In this document: positions 1 through 6,829 of the stretch, one piece after another
Position numbering within the stretch: the stretch's first letter is position 1
Layout of the letters: each line of letters starts with the position of its first letter
DNA from: Sphingomonas brevis
Lineage (GTDB): Bacteria > Pseudomonadota > Alphaproteobacteria > Sphingomonadales > Sphingomonadaceae
NCBI RefSeq assembly: GCF_023516505.1
Contig: NZ_JAMGBB010000001.1
Span: forward strand, 1 to 64,000
Reading direction: 5' to 3'
Length of the DNA stretch: 64,000 nt
The notes under the pieces: generated by a model
Database searches by the model: none
The model's input: the letters and a program-made list of their open reading frames with translations, nothing else
Told to the model about the DNA's origin: nothing
Position numbers and translations under genes: made by a program

Positions 1-2277
1 ATCACCGTCAACCAGAATAGCGGGGCCAACAACCTCGACCTGCTGGCCAACGACACGTTCGAAAGCGCGGCGCGGTTCATTAGCGCGGTCACCCAGGGCG
101 CCAAGGGAACAGTAACGATCAACAACAACGGAACAGTGGGCAATACGGCCGACGATTTCGTGGTCTACACGCCGACCGCCGGGCAGAGTGGCAGTGACAG
201 CTTCACCTACACGGTGACGTCGGGCGGAGTTACCGAGACGGCAACGGTGAGTGTGACGATCAATGCAGCCGGACGAGTCCAGCCAACCGATATCAAGCTG
301 ACACCCGCCGTTCCCGCTGGCGATGTCAATCTTAACCAGTTCGATTTCACTGGCAGTCTCACCGCGACCGACCCCGACCCTGGCGCAATTACGTTCTCAG
401 TCGTTACTCAAAGTCAGCCCGGATTGTTTTCGATCAGCGGGAATACTTTGTCAGCGCTCGACATCGGAGTGAACAAAACCATCAGCGTCACTGTACGTGC
501 GACTCAAACCGGCGATCCGGCAGGCGTGTTCACTGACGAAGTTTTCACGATCCTAACGGGCTCCAACGGAAATTCGGGAGATCCCTTGAATGGTGTGACT
601 GGCGACGACGTGCTCTACGGTAACTCTGGCAACGATGTCTTGATGGGCCTCGGTGGGAACGACACTCTGTTCGGGCAGAATGGTAACGACAATCTCCAAG
701 GCGGCGATGGCAATGACGTCCTGAACGGTGGAGCTGACGTCGACACTCTCACCGGCGGAAACGGCAACGACACGTTCGTGCTCATCAATAGTCCAGCTGG
801 CAGCGTTGACTCGATTTTGGATTACAGCAACGTCGCGGGCAACGCTGACACCATTGACGTCACTGAGCTACTGAGTGTTACCGCCGGCACCAACGTTATC
901 ACAGGTGGGTTCCTGCGCGTTACAACGACTGGCCTAATTCAAGTCGACGCGAACGGCTCGGCGGTTGGCGGTCAAGTTTGGACGACGGTGGGCAACGTCA
1001 ACACCGGCGCCGGCCCATATGCGATCACTTATTTGTCGGGTGGCGCGGCGACGACGGTTAACGTCAACGCGGTGGCTCCCCCCATCGCCCTCGATCTCGA
1101 CGGCGACGGGCAGGTCAGTTTCCTCGGTACCGATGCGGGGGCGCACTTCGACTATGGCGGCGGCGCCGTGGCGACGGCCTGGGTCGCAGGTAATGACGGC
1201 CTATTGGTCCGCGACGCCAACCATGACGGGCAAGTGAGTGCCGACGAGATCGTGTTCGCAACCAGCGGCAGCGACCTCGAAGGGCTGGCCCGCTACGACA
1301 GCAATGGCGACGGGCAGCTGTCCGATGCCGACGCGGGCTTCGGCGATTTCGGGGTGTGGCAGGACGCCGACGGCGACGGCCGGGTCGACGCCGGCGAGCT
1401 ACAATCGCTGGCAGCGCACAGTATTGCCGGCATCTCCTTGACCAGCGACGGGGTGCCCTATTCGGCGGCGGGCGGAGATGTCCAGGTAGTGGGTACGGGC
1501 AGTTTCACGCGGACCGACGGTTCTACCGGCGTGCTGGCCGACGCGGTGTTCAATACCGGCGTACGGGTTGAAGCAGATGCCAAGACGGTCGCTGCCAACG
1601 GCAATAATGCGGTGTTGCTGGCCGCTGTCGCAGCCGCGGGATTGGCGTCGTCCTACGCGGCTGCCGCTCAACCCGTCCATGAAGGCGCGGGCGATGGCCG
1701 CGATACCGAAGCATTCGCCGCGACGTCATCGACCCATGTCCTGTCGGCGTTGCATGGTGCCGAGCCGGCCGAGACCTCGGCGGTCGCGGTTCAGCGAGAG
1801 GCGGCCGTGTCGATGGATCATGGCAATGAGGCATCTCATGTGATGCATCAGGCCGACTCCAGCCACTCGCTGATCGGATCGGAGACGGTCATGCGGGTCG
1901 ATGCCGCGCCAGTGTCGCCTCAGGCTTCCGATGCACCAGACCATGGCTTCATGTTCGCATCGCCCCCGATGGTGGCGATGCCCTCGGCGGAGCAGCTGCC
2001 GGCCGTCCTTGCGGAACATGGCAACGCACCAAGCTCAAGTGTGGTCGAGCTAGTCGCCGAAGCACTTGCCGATGGGCAGCGGGGACAGGCGATCGACAAC
2101 CTGCTCAATGCGGTGGTCCCCGCTCACGCAGGCGACGCGCAGCCGCTGGCGATGCTCGCGGCGGGGCCGGACGGATCGGCTGGCTTTGCCTTGCCGATCA
2201 TGCACGGCTTCACGCTCGATCATTTGATGATGGAGCATGCCGCGGCGGTCCATCCGGATGCGTTGCCGCAGGCCTAG
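1..2277 (+). CDS. RTX/EF-hand secreted adhesin-like protein, 5' end missing
   Basis: The reading frame is open from base 1, so the gene starts upstream of the window; 758 residues are visible. A cadherin/Ig-like beta-rich part comes first. RTX calcium-binding nonapeptides (GGNGNDT-type) follow at about 586-783. Several EF-hand-like acidic loops (DLDGDGQ, DANHDGQ, DSNGDGQ, DADGDGR) lie at about 1090-1400. The C-terminal third is rich in Ala, His and Met and shows no recognised domain. RTX proteins are usually exported by type I secretion and fold on binding calcium outside the cell; no ABC/MFP exporter genes are visible here. Base composition rises sharply inside the gene (see findings). It could equally be called a calcium-binding surface or biofilm protein; no enzymatic domain is seen. 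Confidence 0.85.
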   Translation: MTVNQNSGANNLDLLANDTFESAARFISAVTQGAKGTVTINNNGTVGNTADDFVVYTPTAGQSGSDSFTYTVTSGGVTETATVSVTINAAGRVQPTDIKLTPAVPAGDVNLNQFDFTGSLTATDPDPGAITFSVVTQSQPGLFSISGNTLSALDIGVNKTISVTVRATQTGDPAGVFTDEVFTILTGSNGNSGDPLNGVTGDDVLYGNSGNDVLMGLGGNDTLFGQNGNDNLQGGDGNDVLNGGADVDTLTGGNGNDTFVLINSPAGSVDSILDYSNVAGNADTIDVTELLSVTAGTNVITGGFLRVTTTGLIQVDANGSAVGGQVWTTVGNVNTGAGPYAITYLSGGAATTVNVNAVAPPIALDLDGDGQVSFLGTDAGAHFDYGGGAVATAWVAGNDGLLVRDANHDGQVSADEIVFATSGSDLEGLARYDSNGDGQLSDADAGFGDFGVWQDADGDGRVDAGELQSLAAHSIAGISLTSDGVPYSAAGGDVQVVGTGSFTRTDGSTGVLADAVFNTGVRVEADAKTVAANGNNAVLLAAVAAAGLASSYAAAAQPVHEGAGDGRDTEAFAATSSTHVLSALHGAEPAETSAVAVQREAAVSMDHGNEASHVMHQADSSHSLIGSETVMRVDAAPVSPQASDAPDHGFMFASPPMVAMPSAEQLPAVLAEHGNAPSSSVVELVAEALADGQRGQAIDNLLNAVVPAHAGDAQPLAMLAAGPDGSAGFALPIMHGFTLDHLMMEHAAAVHPDALPQA

Positions 2278-2301
2278 GCCTTAGGCGCGAGGGCGTAAAC
2301 T

Positions 2302-2928
2302 TCAGGGGACGGCGAGGAATTCGCCAGCGCGGATGGCCAGCTCCGTCCGGCTGCTGACTCCGAGCTTTTCGAAAATCGCGTGGAGGTACGCCTTGACCGT
2401 GCCCTCCGTCACGCCGAGCTGCTCCGCTATCTCGCGGTTGCGCAGGCCCCGGCGGACGAAATCGACCAGCTGCCGCTCGCGCGGGGCGAGGCTGCGATGA
2501 GCGCTGCGCTTGCCGGCCTTGGCGAGGTCGGCGGCGCGCTCCGCCAGCTCGGGATCGATCCAGTTGCGGCCGAGGCGAACACTGTCGAGGCAGTCGAGCA
2601 AATATGCCGGGTCGCTGTTCTTGAGGACCATCCCGTGTACCTTGAGCGCCTTTGCCTCGAGCAACGTATGGTCGTCGATCGCAGCGGTCAGCAAGATCAC
2701 CTTGACCGGCTTCTTCCTGGCTCGCACCGCCCTCAGCACATCCATGCCGGTGCCTCCCGGCATTTGCAGGTCGAGCAGCAAGATTTCCGGGTCGAGCCGC
2801 TCCAGCTCCTCAAGCGCGGCCTCGCCGGTGCCGGCGATCCCGGCCAGCTCATAGCTGGTGTCGCCGAGCAGCACTTCGAGCGCAGTGCGGATCATCGGAT
2901 GATCGTCGGCCAGCAATACCCGGGTCAT
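2302..2928 (-). CDS. NarL/FixJ-family response regulator
   Basis: This 208-residue protein has an N-terminal receiver domain and a C-terminal LuxR-type helix-turn-helix. The acidic pocket D8-D9, the phospho-acceptor D53, T81 and K103 are all in place. The DNA-binding part (about 145-205) holds the ERQ...GLRNREIAEQLGV...TVKAYL pattern of the GerE/LuxR fold. Its ATG overlaps the stop of the kinase gene upstream (ATGA), so the pair is almost certainly co-translated and forms one phosphorelay. The target genes are unknown. The adjacent RTX gene is convergent, 24 bases away, so it shares no promoter with the pair. Confidence 0.93.
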   Translation of the reverse strand: MTRVLLADDHPMIRTALEVLLGDTSYELAGIAGTGEAALEELERLDPEILLLDLQMPGGTGMDVLRAVRARKKPVKVILLTAAIDDHTLLEAKALKVHGMVLKNSDPAYLLDCLDSVRLGRNWIDPELAERAADLAKAGKRSAHRSLAPRERQLVDFVRRGLRNREIAEQLGVTEGTVKAYLHAIFEKLGVSSRTELAIRAGEFLAVP

Positions 2929-4568
2929 GCGAGCTCTTCTCCGATCGGCAGCGTTATCGACAATTTGGTAACTCCCATTCCGCGCGCCATGTCGATCTCG
3001 CCCCCAGCCTGCTGAACCCGCTCCTGGAGCGAAGTCGGCATTTCCATCCGCCCGCCGCGCTTTTTGAATTCGGCGCCATCATTGACCACCACCAGCTTCA
3101 GCTGATTGGCCGCCGCGGCAAGTTCGATCTCGATCGACTTGGCCTCGGCATGGCGAACGGCGTTAGCGACCGCTTCCCTGAGTAGCTGGTGAGCGTCAAG
3201 GCGAAGGCGGGTCGGGATCATCATTTCCGCAGCGCTGGACGAGAAGGTGCAGCCGATATCCCATTGCCGCGCCAGCCGTTCGGCCAAGCCCTTGAGTTCG
3301 GCGGCGAGGTCGTTGAGCGCGACCAGCGGACCGCTGCGCAGCGCGGCAATAAAGGTTCGAAGCTCGCGCTGCTCCTGCAGCATTAGCCGCTTCAGCTCGT
3401 CGAGCTGCGGCTCGATATCGCGGCCGGCGCCGGTTGTGCGCTTCATCGCCTCCAGCCGAAAGGCAGCTCCGGCGAGGAACTGCACCACGCTGTCGTGAAG
3501 GTCGCGCGCAAGGGTCAGGCGGGAGCGGGCCTCGGCGCTGTCCTCGGCCGCCTTGAACAGCGCATGACGCTGGATATGGACCGAGACGTCGGCGGCGATC
3601 TGCTTGCCGAGGTCGATATGATCGGTCGACAGGTTGGCGACCTGCTCCAGAAAAAGCTGCCCGTCGCCGCGGTCGGAGCGGACCGCAACTGCCAGGCCTT
3701 CGCTGAGCTGCAGCGCAGCGATCATCCGCTGGCCGATCACCTGCCGCGGCTGCAACTGTTCGAGGTTGCGCTCGGAATCGCGGCGCAGGCCGCGGTTGCG
3801 CTCCATGTCGTAGACGAATGGACCATTGGTCCAGTCAGCGGTCAGCTCCGCGCCCGACAGCTTGACCTGGTCGACCTCGCCGTCGCGGATGGTGAGGGCA
3901 GAGAGTTCGTCTCGCCCAGGCTCATGCCAGACGAAGGCGCCGCGGGCAGCGCGGACGCCCGCCATGGCTGCACGCAGGCCATTTTCCAGCGGCGAATCCT
4001 CCGGCTCCGGACGGGAAAGCAGATATTCGTCAGGCATGTAATAGGCGGTACGCCACTGGTTGGCGCCGAACCAGATCAAGATCAGCGACAGGATTACCAG
4101 CTGGCCGGCGCGGACGATGAAACGTTGCAGTTCGAACGGTTGGTCAGGGGTCGCGACCAGCATACCTACGATGAGGTAAAGGAGGGCGAGCAGGATGGCG
4201 GTGGCGGCGGTAAGGTTCCAGCCCCAGCGGATCGCCGCCGACAGCAATACGAAGATGAAAAAGGCGAAGAAGGGGCTGGTGAAACCGGCAGTGAGCAAAA
4301 CCAGGGCCGTGAACAGCGAAATGTCGATAGCATGCGCCGGTCCGGCCAGACGGGCGTCGAGCCACCAGTTGCGCCAGGTCAATGCGACCACGGCCGCCGC
4401 GAACAGCAGATAGGCGCCGAGCAAGGCATAGGCCGCTCTCGGGGCATAGGTTGGCTGGCTGACGTCGATCAGGACCGTGACCCAAAACAGCACGGCCAGC
4501 ATCAGCCGGCCCAAGGCAATCACCCGTCCCGATGGATGTTGAAGTCCCTTCCCCACACTGGCGTTCAT
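2925..4568 (-). CDS. Membrane sensor histidine kinase, HisKA_3 (NarX/DesK) type
   Basis: This is the partner kinase of the NarL-type regulator, with a 4-base overlap at its stop. About six hydrophobic segments fill the first 180 residues, followed by a GAF-like linker. The dimerisation helix carries the phospho-accepting His in LARDLHDSVVQ. The ATPase domain has an N box (REAVANAVRHAE), but the G boxes look worn: VNDGAEFKKRGG replaces the usual DNGxG. I placed the start at the ATG at 4568, giving 547 residues. An in-frame ATG at 4616 would add 16 residues without a hydrophobic stretch, and neither site has a strong Shine-Dalgarno sequence. The ligand cannot be told from sequence. Confidence 0.88.
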   Translation of the reverse strand: MNASVGKGLQHPSGRVIALGRLMLAVLFWVTVLIDVSQPTYAPRAAYALLGAYLLFAAAVVALTWRNWWLDARLAGPAHAIDISLFTALVLLTAGFTSPFFAFFIFVLLSAAIRWGWNLTAATAILLALLYLIVGMLVATPDQPFELQRFIVRAGQLVILSLILIWFGANQWRTAYYMPDEYLLSRPEPEDSPLENGLRAAMAGVRAARGAFVWHEPGRDELSALTIRDGEVDQVKLSGAELTADWTNGPFVYDMERNRGLRRDSERNLEQLQPRQVIGQRMIAALQLSEGLAVAVRSDRGDGQLFLEQVANLSTDHIDLGKQIAADVSVHIQRHALFKAAEDSAEARSRLTLARDLHDSVVQFLAGAAFRLEAMKRTTGAGRDIEPQLDELKRLMLQEQRELRTFIAALRSGPLVALNDLAAELKGLAERLARQWDIGCTFSSSAAEMMIPTRLRLDAHQLLREAVANAVRHAEAKSIEIELAAAANQLKLVVVNDGAEFKKRGGRMEMPTSLQERVQQAGGEIDMARGMGVTKLSITLPIGEELA

Positions 4569-4698
4569 ATCGCATCGTCGAGGGACGGCACAGCCCAATG
4601 CTGAGAGGCATCCCATGCCGAGACTTTTTTCGCCGCCTTATCTTTCGATAACTTCAGAAGGGCATGGCTTGGCGGTAGTCAGAAGCCGTCCGAACCCC

Positions 4699-4732
4699 GG
4701 GGAGCATGGGCCGCCGCTCATGCTCCCCTTTT
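4699..4732 (+). terminator. Orphan intrinsic terminator-like hairpin
   Basis: GGGGAGCATG (4699-4708) pairs perfectly with CATGCTCCCC (4719-4728) around a 10-base loop, and TTTT follows. It points rightward, yet no rightward gene ends nearby: the sequence just left of it is the upstream region of a leftward kinase gene. It may end a small RNA or act as an attenuator in the leader of the gene at 4832. Confidence 0.6.
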
Positions 4733-4831
4733 CGTTGGGCTTGGTTCCTCTCAAATCTAGCCGCATCCTTTTCGGATATGTAACGTTATTGGCGAGGGCT
4801 CGTGTCGCCTGGCGTCAATCAAGGAGGGAAA

Positions 4832-5350
4832 ATGTCGGAAGGGTTCAAGTATTTCGCTGGCGCTGCCGGCCTGGCCATTGCGCTTGGCGCAGCGATGCCC
4901 GCGCAGGCGCAATATTATCCGCAGCAGCCCAACCCGGGCGGATTCCTCGGCGCGGTCATCAATCAGTATCGTTACGGCCAATATCCCTACGGAAATTATG
5001 GCTATAACCAATATGGCGGCGAACAATATGGCGTCGACCGTTGCGCACGGGCGGTTGAGCAGCGGCTTGGCGGCTACAACAATTATTACCAGGGCAACCG
5101 CTACAACCGTTATCGCAACTACGGACGGGTCGAGGGCATTACGCGCGTCGAGCGCAAAAGCTATGGGCTGAAGGTGATCGGCGTCGCCAGTTCCGGCTAC
5201 GGGGGTTACGACGGCTGGAACCGCCGCGGCTACGGCAATTATGGCTATAACGCCGGCGCGGACCTGCGGTTCGAATGCAAGGTCTACAGGAGTGGTCAGA
5301 TCCGAGACATCGACATCAAGCGGCGGACCGCGAACTGGCAGGGATATTAA
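4832..5350 (+). CDS. Secreted Tyr/Gly/Asn-rich protein, paralog 1 of 3
   Basis: The product has 172 residues and no recognised family. A signal peptide ends near AQAQYY. Next comes a low-complexity Tyr/Gly/Asn/Gln stretch, then a conserved core shared with the next two genes: VDRCARAVEQRL, GRVEGITRVERKSYGLKV, ADLRFEC and GQIRDIDIKRR. Two cysteines in the core (in RCARAV and FECKV) could form a disulfide in the periplasm. The start is the ATG at 4832, which has AAGGAGGG a few bases upstream; an in-frame GTG at 4802 lacks such a site. The role is unknown; an exported envelope or extracellular protein is an inference. Confidence 0.85.
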   Translation: MSEGFKYFAGAAGLAIALGAAMPAQAQYYPQQPNPGGFLGAVINQYRYGQYPYGNYGYNQYGGEQYGVDRCARAVEQRLGGYNNYYQGNRYNRYRNYGRVEGITRVERKSYGLKVIGVASSGYGGYDGWNRRGYGNYGYNAGADLRFECKVYRSGQIRDIDIKRRTANWQGY

Positions 5351-5503
5351 GCCCAAGCTGCTGATTGGCGTGGCGGGCGCCCCCGTTAACCAAGCTGAAC
5401 GAAAGGCATCGACTGCATTCAGCGGCGATGCATCCGCTGGTCCTTAAAAGCGTTCTTATTCCCGGGACTCCGGGTGAGAGTTGCGTATTTAAGGAGAAAG
5501 CCG

Positions 5504-6151
5504 ATGTCGGCGAAGATTAAACTACTGGCCGGGGCAGCCGGTTTGGCAGCGCTGGTTGGGGTCGCAAGCCCGGCAGCGGCCCAGTATCCCGGCTCCCAGT
5601 ATCCGGGCTATGGATACGGCAACAATCCGGTTGGCCAAATTCTTGGCCAGGTCCTGGGTTACGGCCGCTATCCGTATGGCAATTACGGCTACAATCAATA
5701 TTCCAACCAGTCCGGCGTGGTCGACCAGTGCGCCCGTGCCGTCGATGCCCGCCTGAACGGCCATCGCGGCTATTATGGTTACGGTAGCGTCCCTTATGGT
5801 GGCGGCTACGGCAATTACGGCAACCCCTATGGCGGCGGCTACGGTTACAACCAGGGCTACGGCTACAACCAGGGCTACGGCTACAACCAGGGCTACGGCT
5901 ACAACCAGGCCAACGCCGGTGGCGGCAGAGTCCAGGGCATCACCCGCGTCGAGCGGAAGAGCTATGGGCTCAAGGTATATGGCGTCGCCACTTCGGGCTA
6001 TCGCGGTTACGAGGGCTACGGCCGCAGCGGTTACGGCAACTACGGCTACGGCGCCGGCGCGGACCTCAGCTTCAACTGCGAAGTCCGTTACGACGGCCAG
6101 ATCCGCGATATCAACATCAAGCGTCGTACCGCTTATTATCGCGGCTACTAA
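5504..6151 (+). CDS. Secreted Tyr/Gly-rich protein, paralog 2 of 3
   Basis: This 215-residue protein has the same layout as its neighbours: signal peptide (cut near SPAAAQYP), Tyr/Gly/Asn-rich repeats, then the conserved two-cysteine core (VDQCARAVDARL, GRVQGITRVERKSYGLKV, ADLSFNCEV, GQIRDINIKRRT). Its low-complexity part is the longest and contains a perfect GYGYNQ repeat encoded by an 18-base tandem array. The start is the ATG at 5504 after AAGGAG; the in-frame GTG at 5474 is weaker. A strong hairpin terminator follows the stop. Function is unknown. Confidence 0.87.
   Translation: MSAKIKLLAGAAGLAALVGVASPAAAQYPGSQYPGYGYGNNPVGQILGQVLGYGRYPYGNYGYNQYSNQSGVVDQCARAVDARLNGHRGYYGYGSVPYGGGYGNYGNPYGGGYGYNQGYGYNQGYGYNQGYGYNQANAGGGRVQGITRVERKSYGLKVYGVATSGYRGYEGYGRSGYGNYGYGAGADLSFNCEVRYDGQIRDINIKRRTAYYRGY
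5837..5908 (+). repeat. Four tandem 18-base units encoding GYGYNQ
   Basis: Units of GGCTACGGCTACAACCAG repeat four times in register (5837-5854, 5855-5872, 5873-5890, 5891-5908). Only the first differs, by one synonymous base (GGT for GGC). Near-identity at the DNA level implies recent expansion by slippage or recombination, and each unit keeps the frame. Confidence 0.95.
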
Positions 6152-6183
6152 CTGACCGAGAACCTCTTCACCGGGGGAACGGG

Positions 6184-6217
6184 ATGCGCGGGAATCTTCG
6201 GATTCCCGCGCATTTTT
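6184..6217 (+). terminator. Rho-independent terminator with UUCG loop
   Basis: ATGCGCGGGAATC (6184-6196) pairs without mismatch with GATTCCCGCGCAT (6201-6213) around the very stable TTCG tetraloop, followed by a T-rich run. It ends the transcript of the second paralog. Confidence 0.9.
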
Positions 6218-6364
6218 GTTGGTCGTTAGGGAGGCGTCATAAACCCATGATGAACCGCGCCTCGACCGTCCGTGGTTGTCAGGCGGTGAATGGCTGACCG
6301 CCCCCGCCAATCCGCGCGTTTTATGATCGAAGGGTTTAGACCCAACGAGAAGGAGAATGTCGCC

Positions 6365-6778
6365 ATGACCATGGCAAAAATCCTGATTGGTGGCGTGGGC
6401 TTCGCCGCGCTTGCCAGCGCAGCGCCCTCGGCAGCTCAATATTACCCCTACGGCAACGCCTATGGGTATGACAATTACGGCATCAACAGCCAGGCGGCTG
6501 TGAACCGGTGCACTGCCGCGGTCCAGAACCGCCTAAGCTATCGCACCGCGTACAATGGTTATTATGGTGCCTATAACACCGGTCGAGTGCTCAGCGTCAC
6601 CCGCGTTGACCCCAACCGCAACAGCATCCGAGTTCGCGGCCTGGCGACCAGCGGTCGCGTCAATAATGGCCTCAACCTGTTCGGCCTGCTCGGCTCCAAT
6701 TATCGAGCCGACCTGTCCTACTCATGCACGGTTGATTATCGCGGCCGCGTCCGCGACGTCGACATCAACCGTCGCTAA
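6365..6778 (+). CDS. Secreted protein, paralog 3 of 3
   Basis: This 137-residue exported protein is the shortest and most divergent member of the tandem family. A signal peptide ends near PSAAQYY. Little of the Tyr/Gly-rich region remains. The core is recognisable as VNRCTAAVQNRL, GRVLSVTRVD, ADLSYSCTV and GRVRDVDINRR, with both cysteines kept. The start is the ATG at 6365, nine bases after AAGGAG; an in-frame ATG at 6290 would put 25 hydrophilic residues before the signal peptide. It lies between two terminators, so it is probably transcribed alone. Confidence 0.83.
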   Translation: MTMAKILIGGVGFAALASAAPSAAQYYPYGNAYGYDNYGINSQAAVNRCTAAVQNRLSYRTAYNGYYGAYNTGRVLSVTRVDPNRNSIRVRGLATSGRVNNGLNLFGLLGSNYRADLSYSCTVDYRGRVRDVDINRR

Positions 6779-6797
6779 AAGCTGAGCTGAAAAGTCG

Positions 6798-6829
6798 GGC
6801 GGGAGTCGAAAGGCTCCCGCCTTTTTTTT
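6798..6829 (+). terminator. Rho-independent terminator
   Basis: GGCGGGAG (6798-6805) pairs with CTCCCGCC (6814-6821) around an 8-base loop, then eight T follow. It separates paralog 3 from the convergent kinase gene. Confidence 0.92.

Noticed and set aside
136-138. GTG as the start of the RTX gene
   Set aside because: The frame is open back to base 1 and the upstream codons match the same beta-rich domain, so the true start is outside the window.
3495-4604. Long rightward open frame opposite the histidine kinase
   Set aside because: It mirrors the kinase gene, encodes no recognisable domain and has an Arg/Gln-rich shadow composition.
5837-5908. CRISPR-like array
   Set aside because: The units are contiguous without spacers and lie in frame within a secreted-protein gene.
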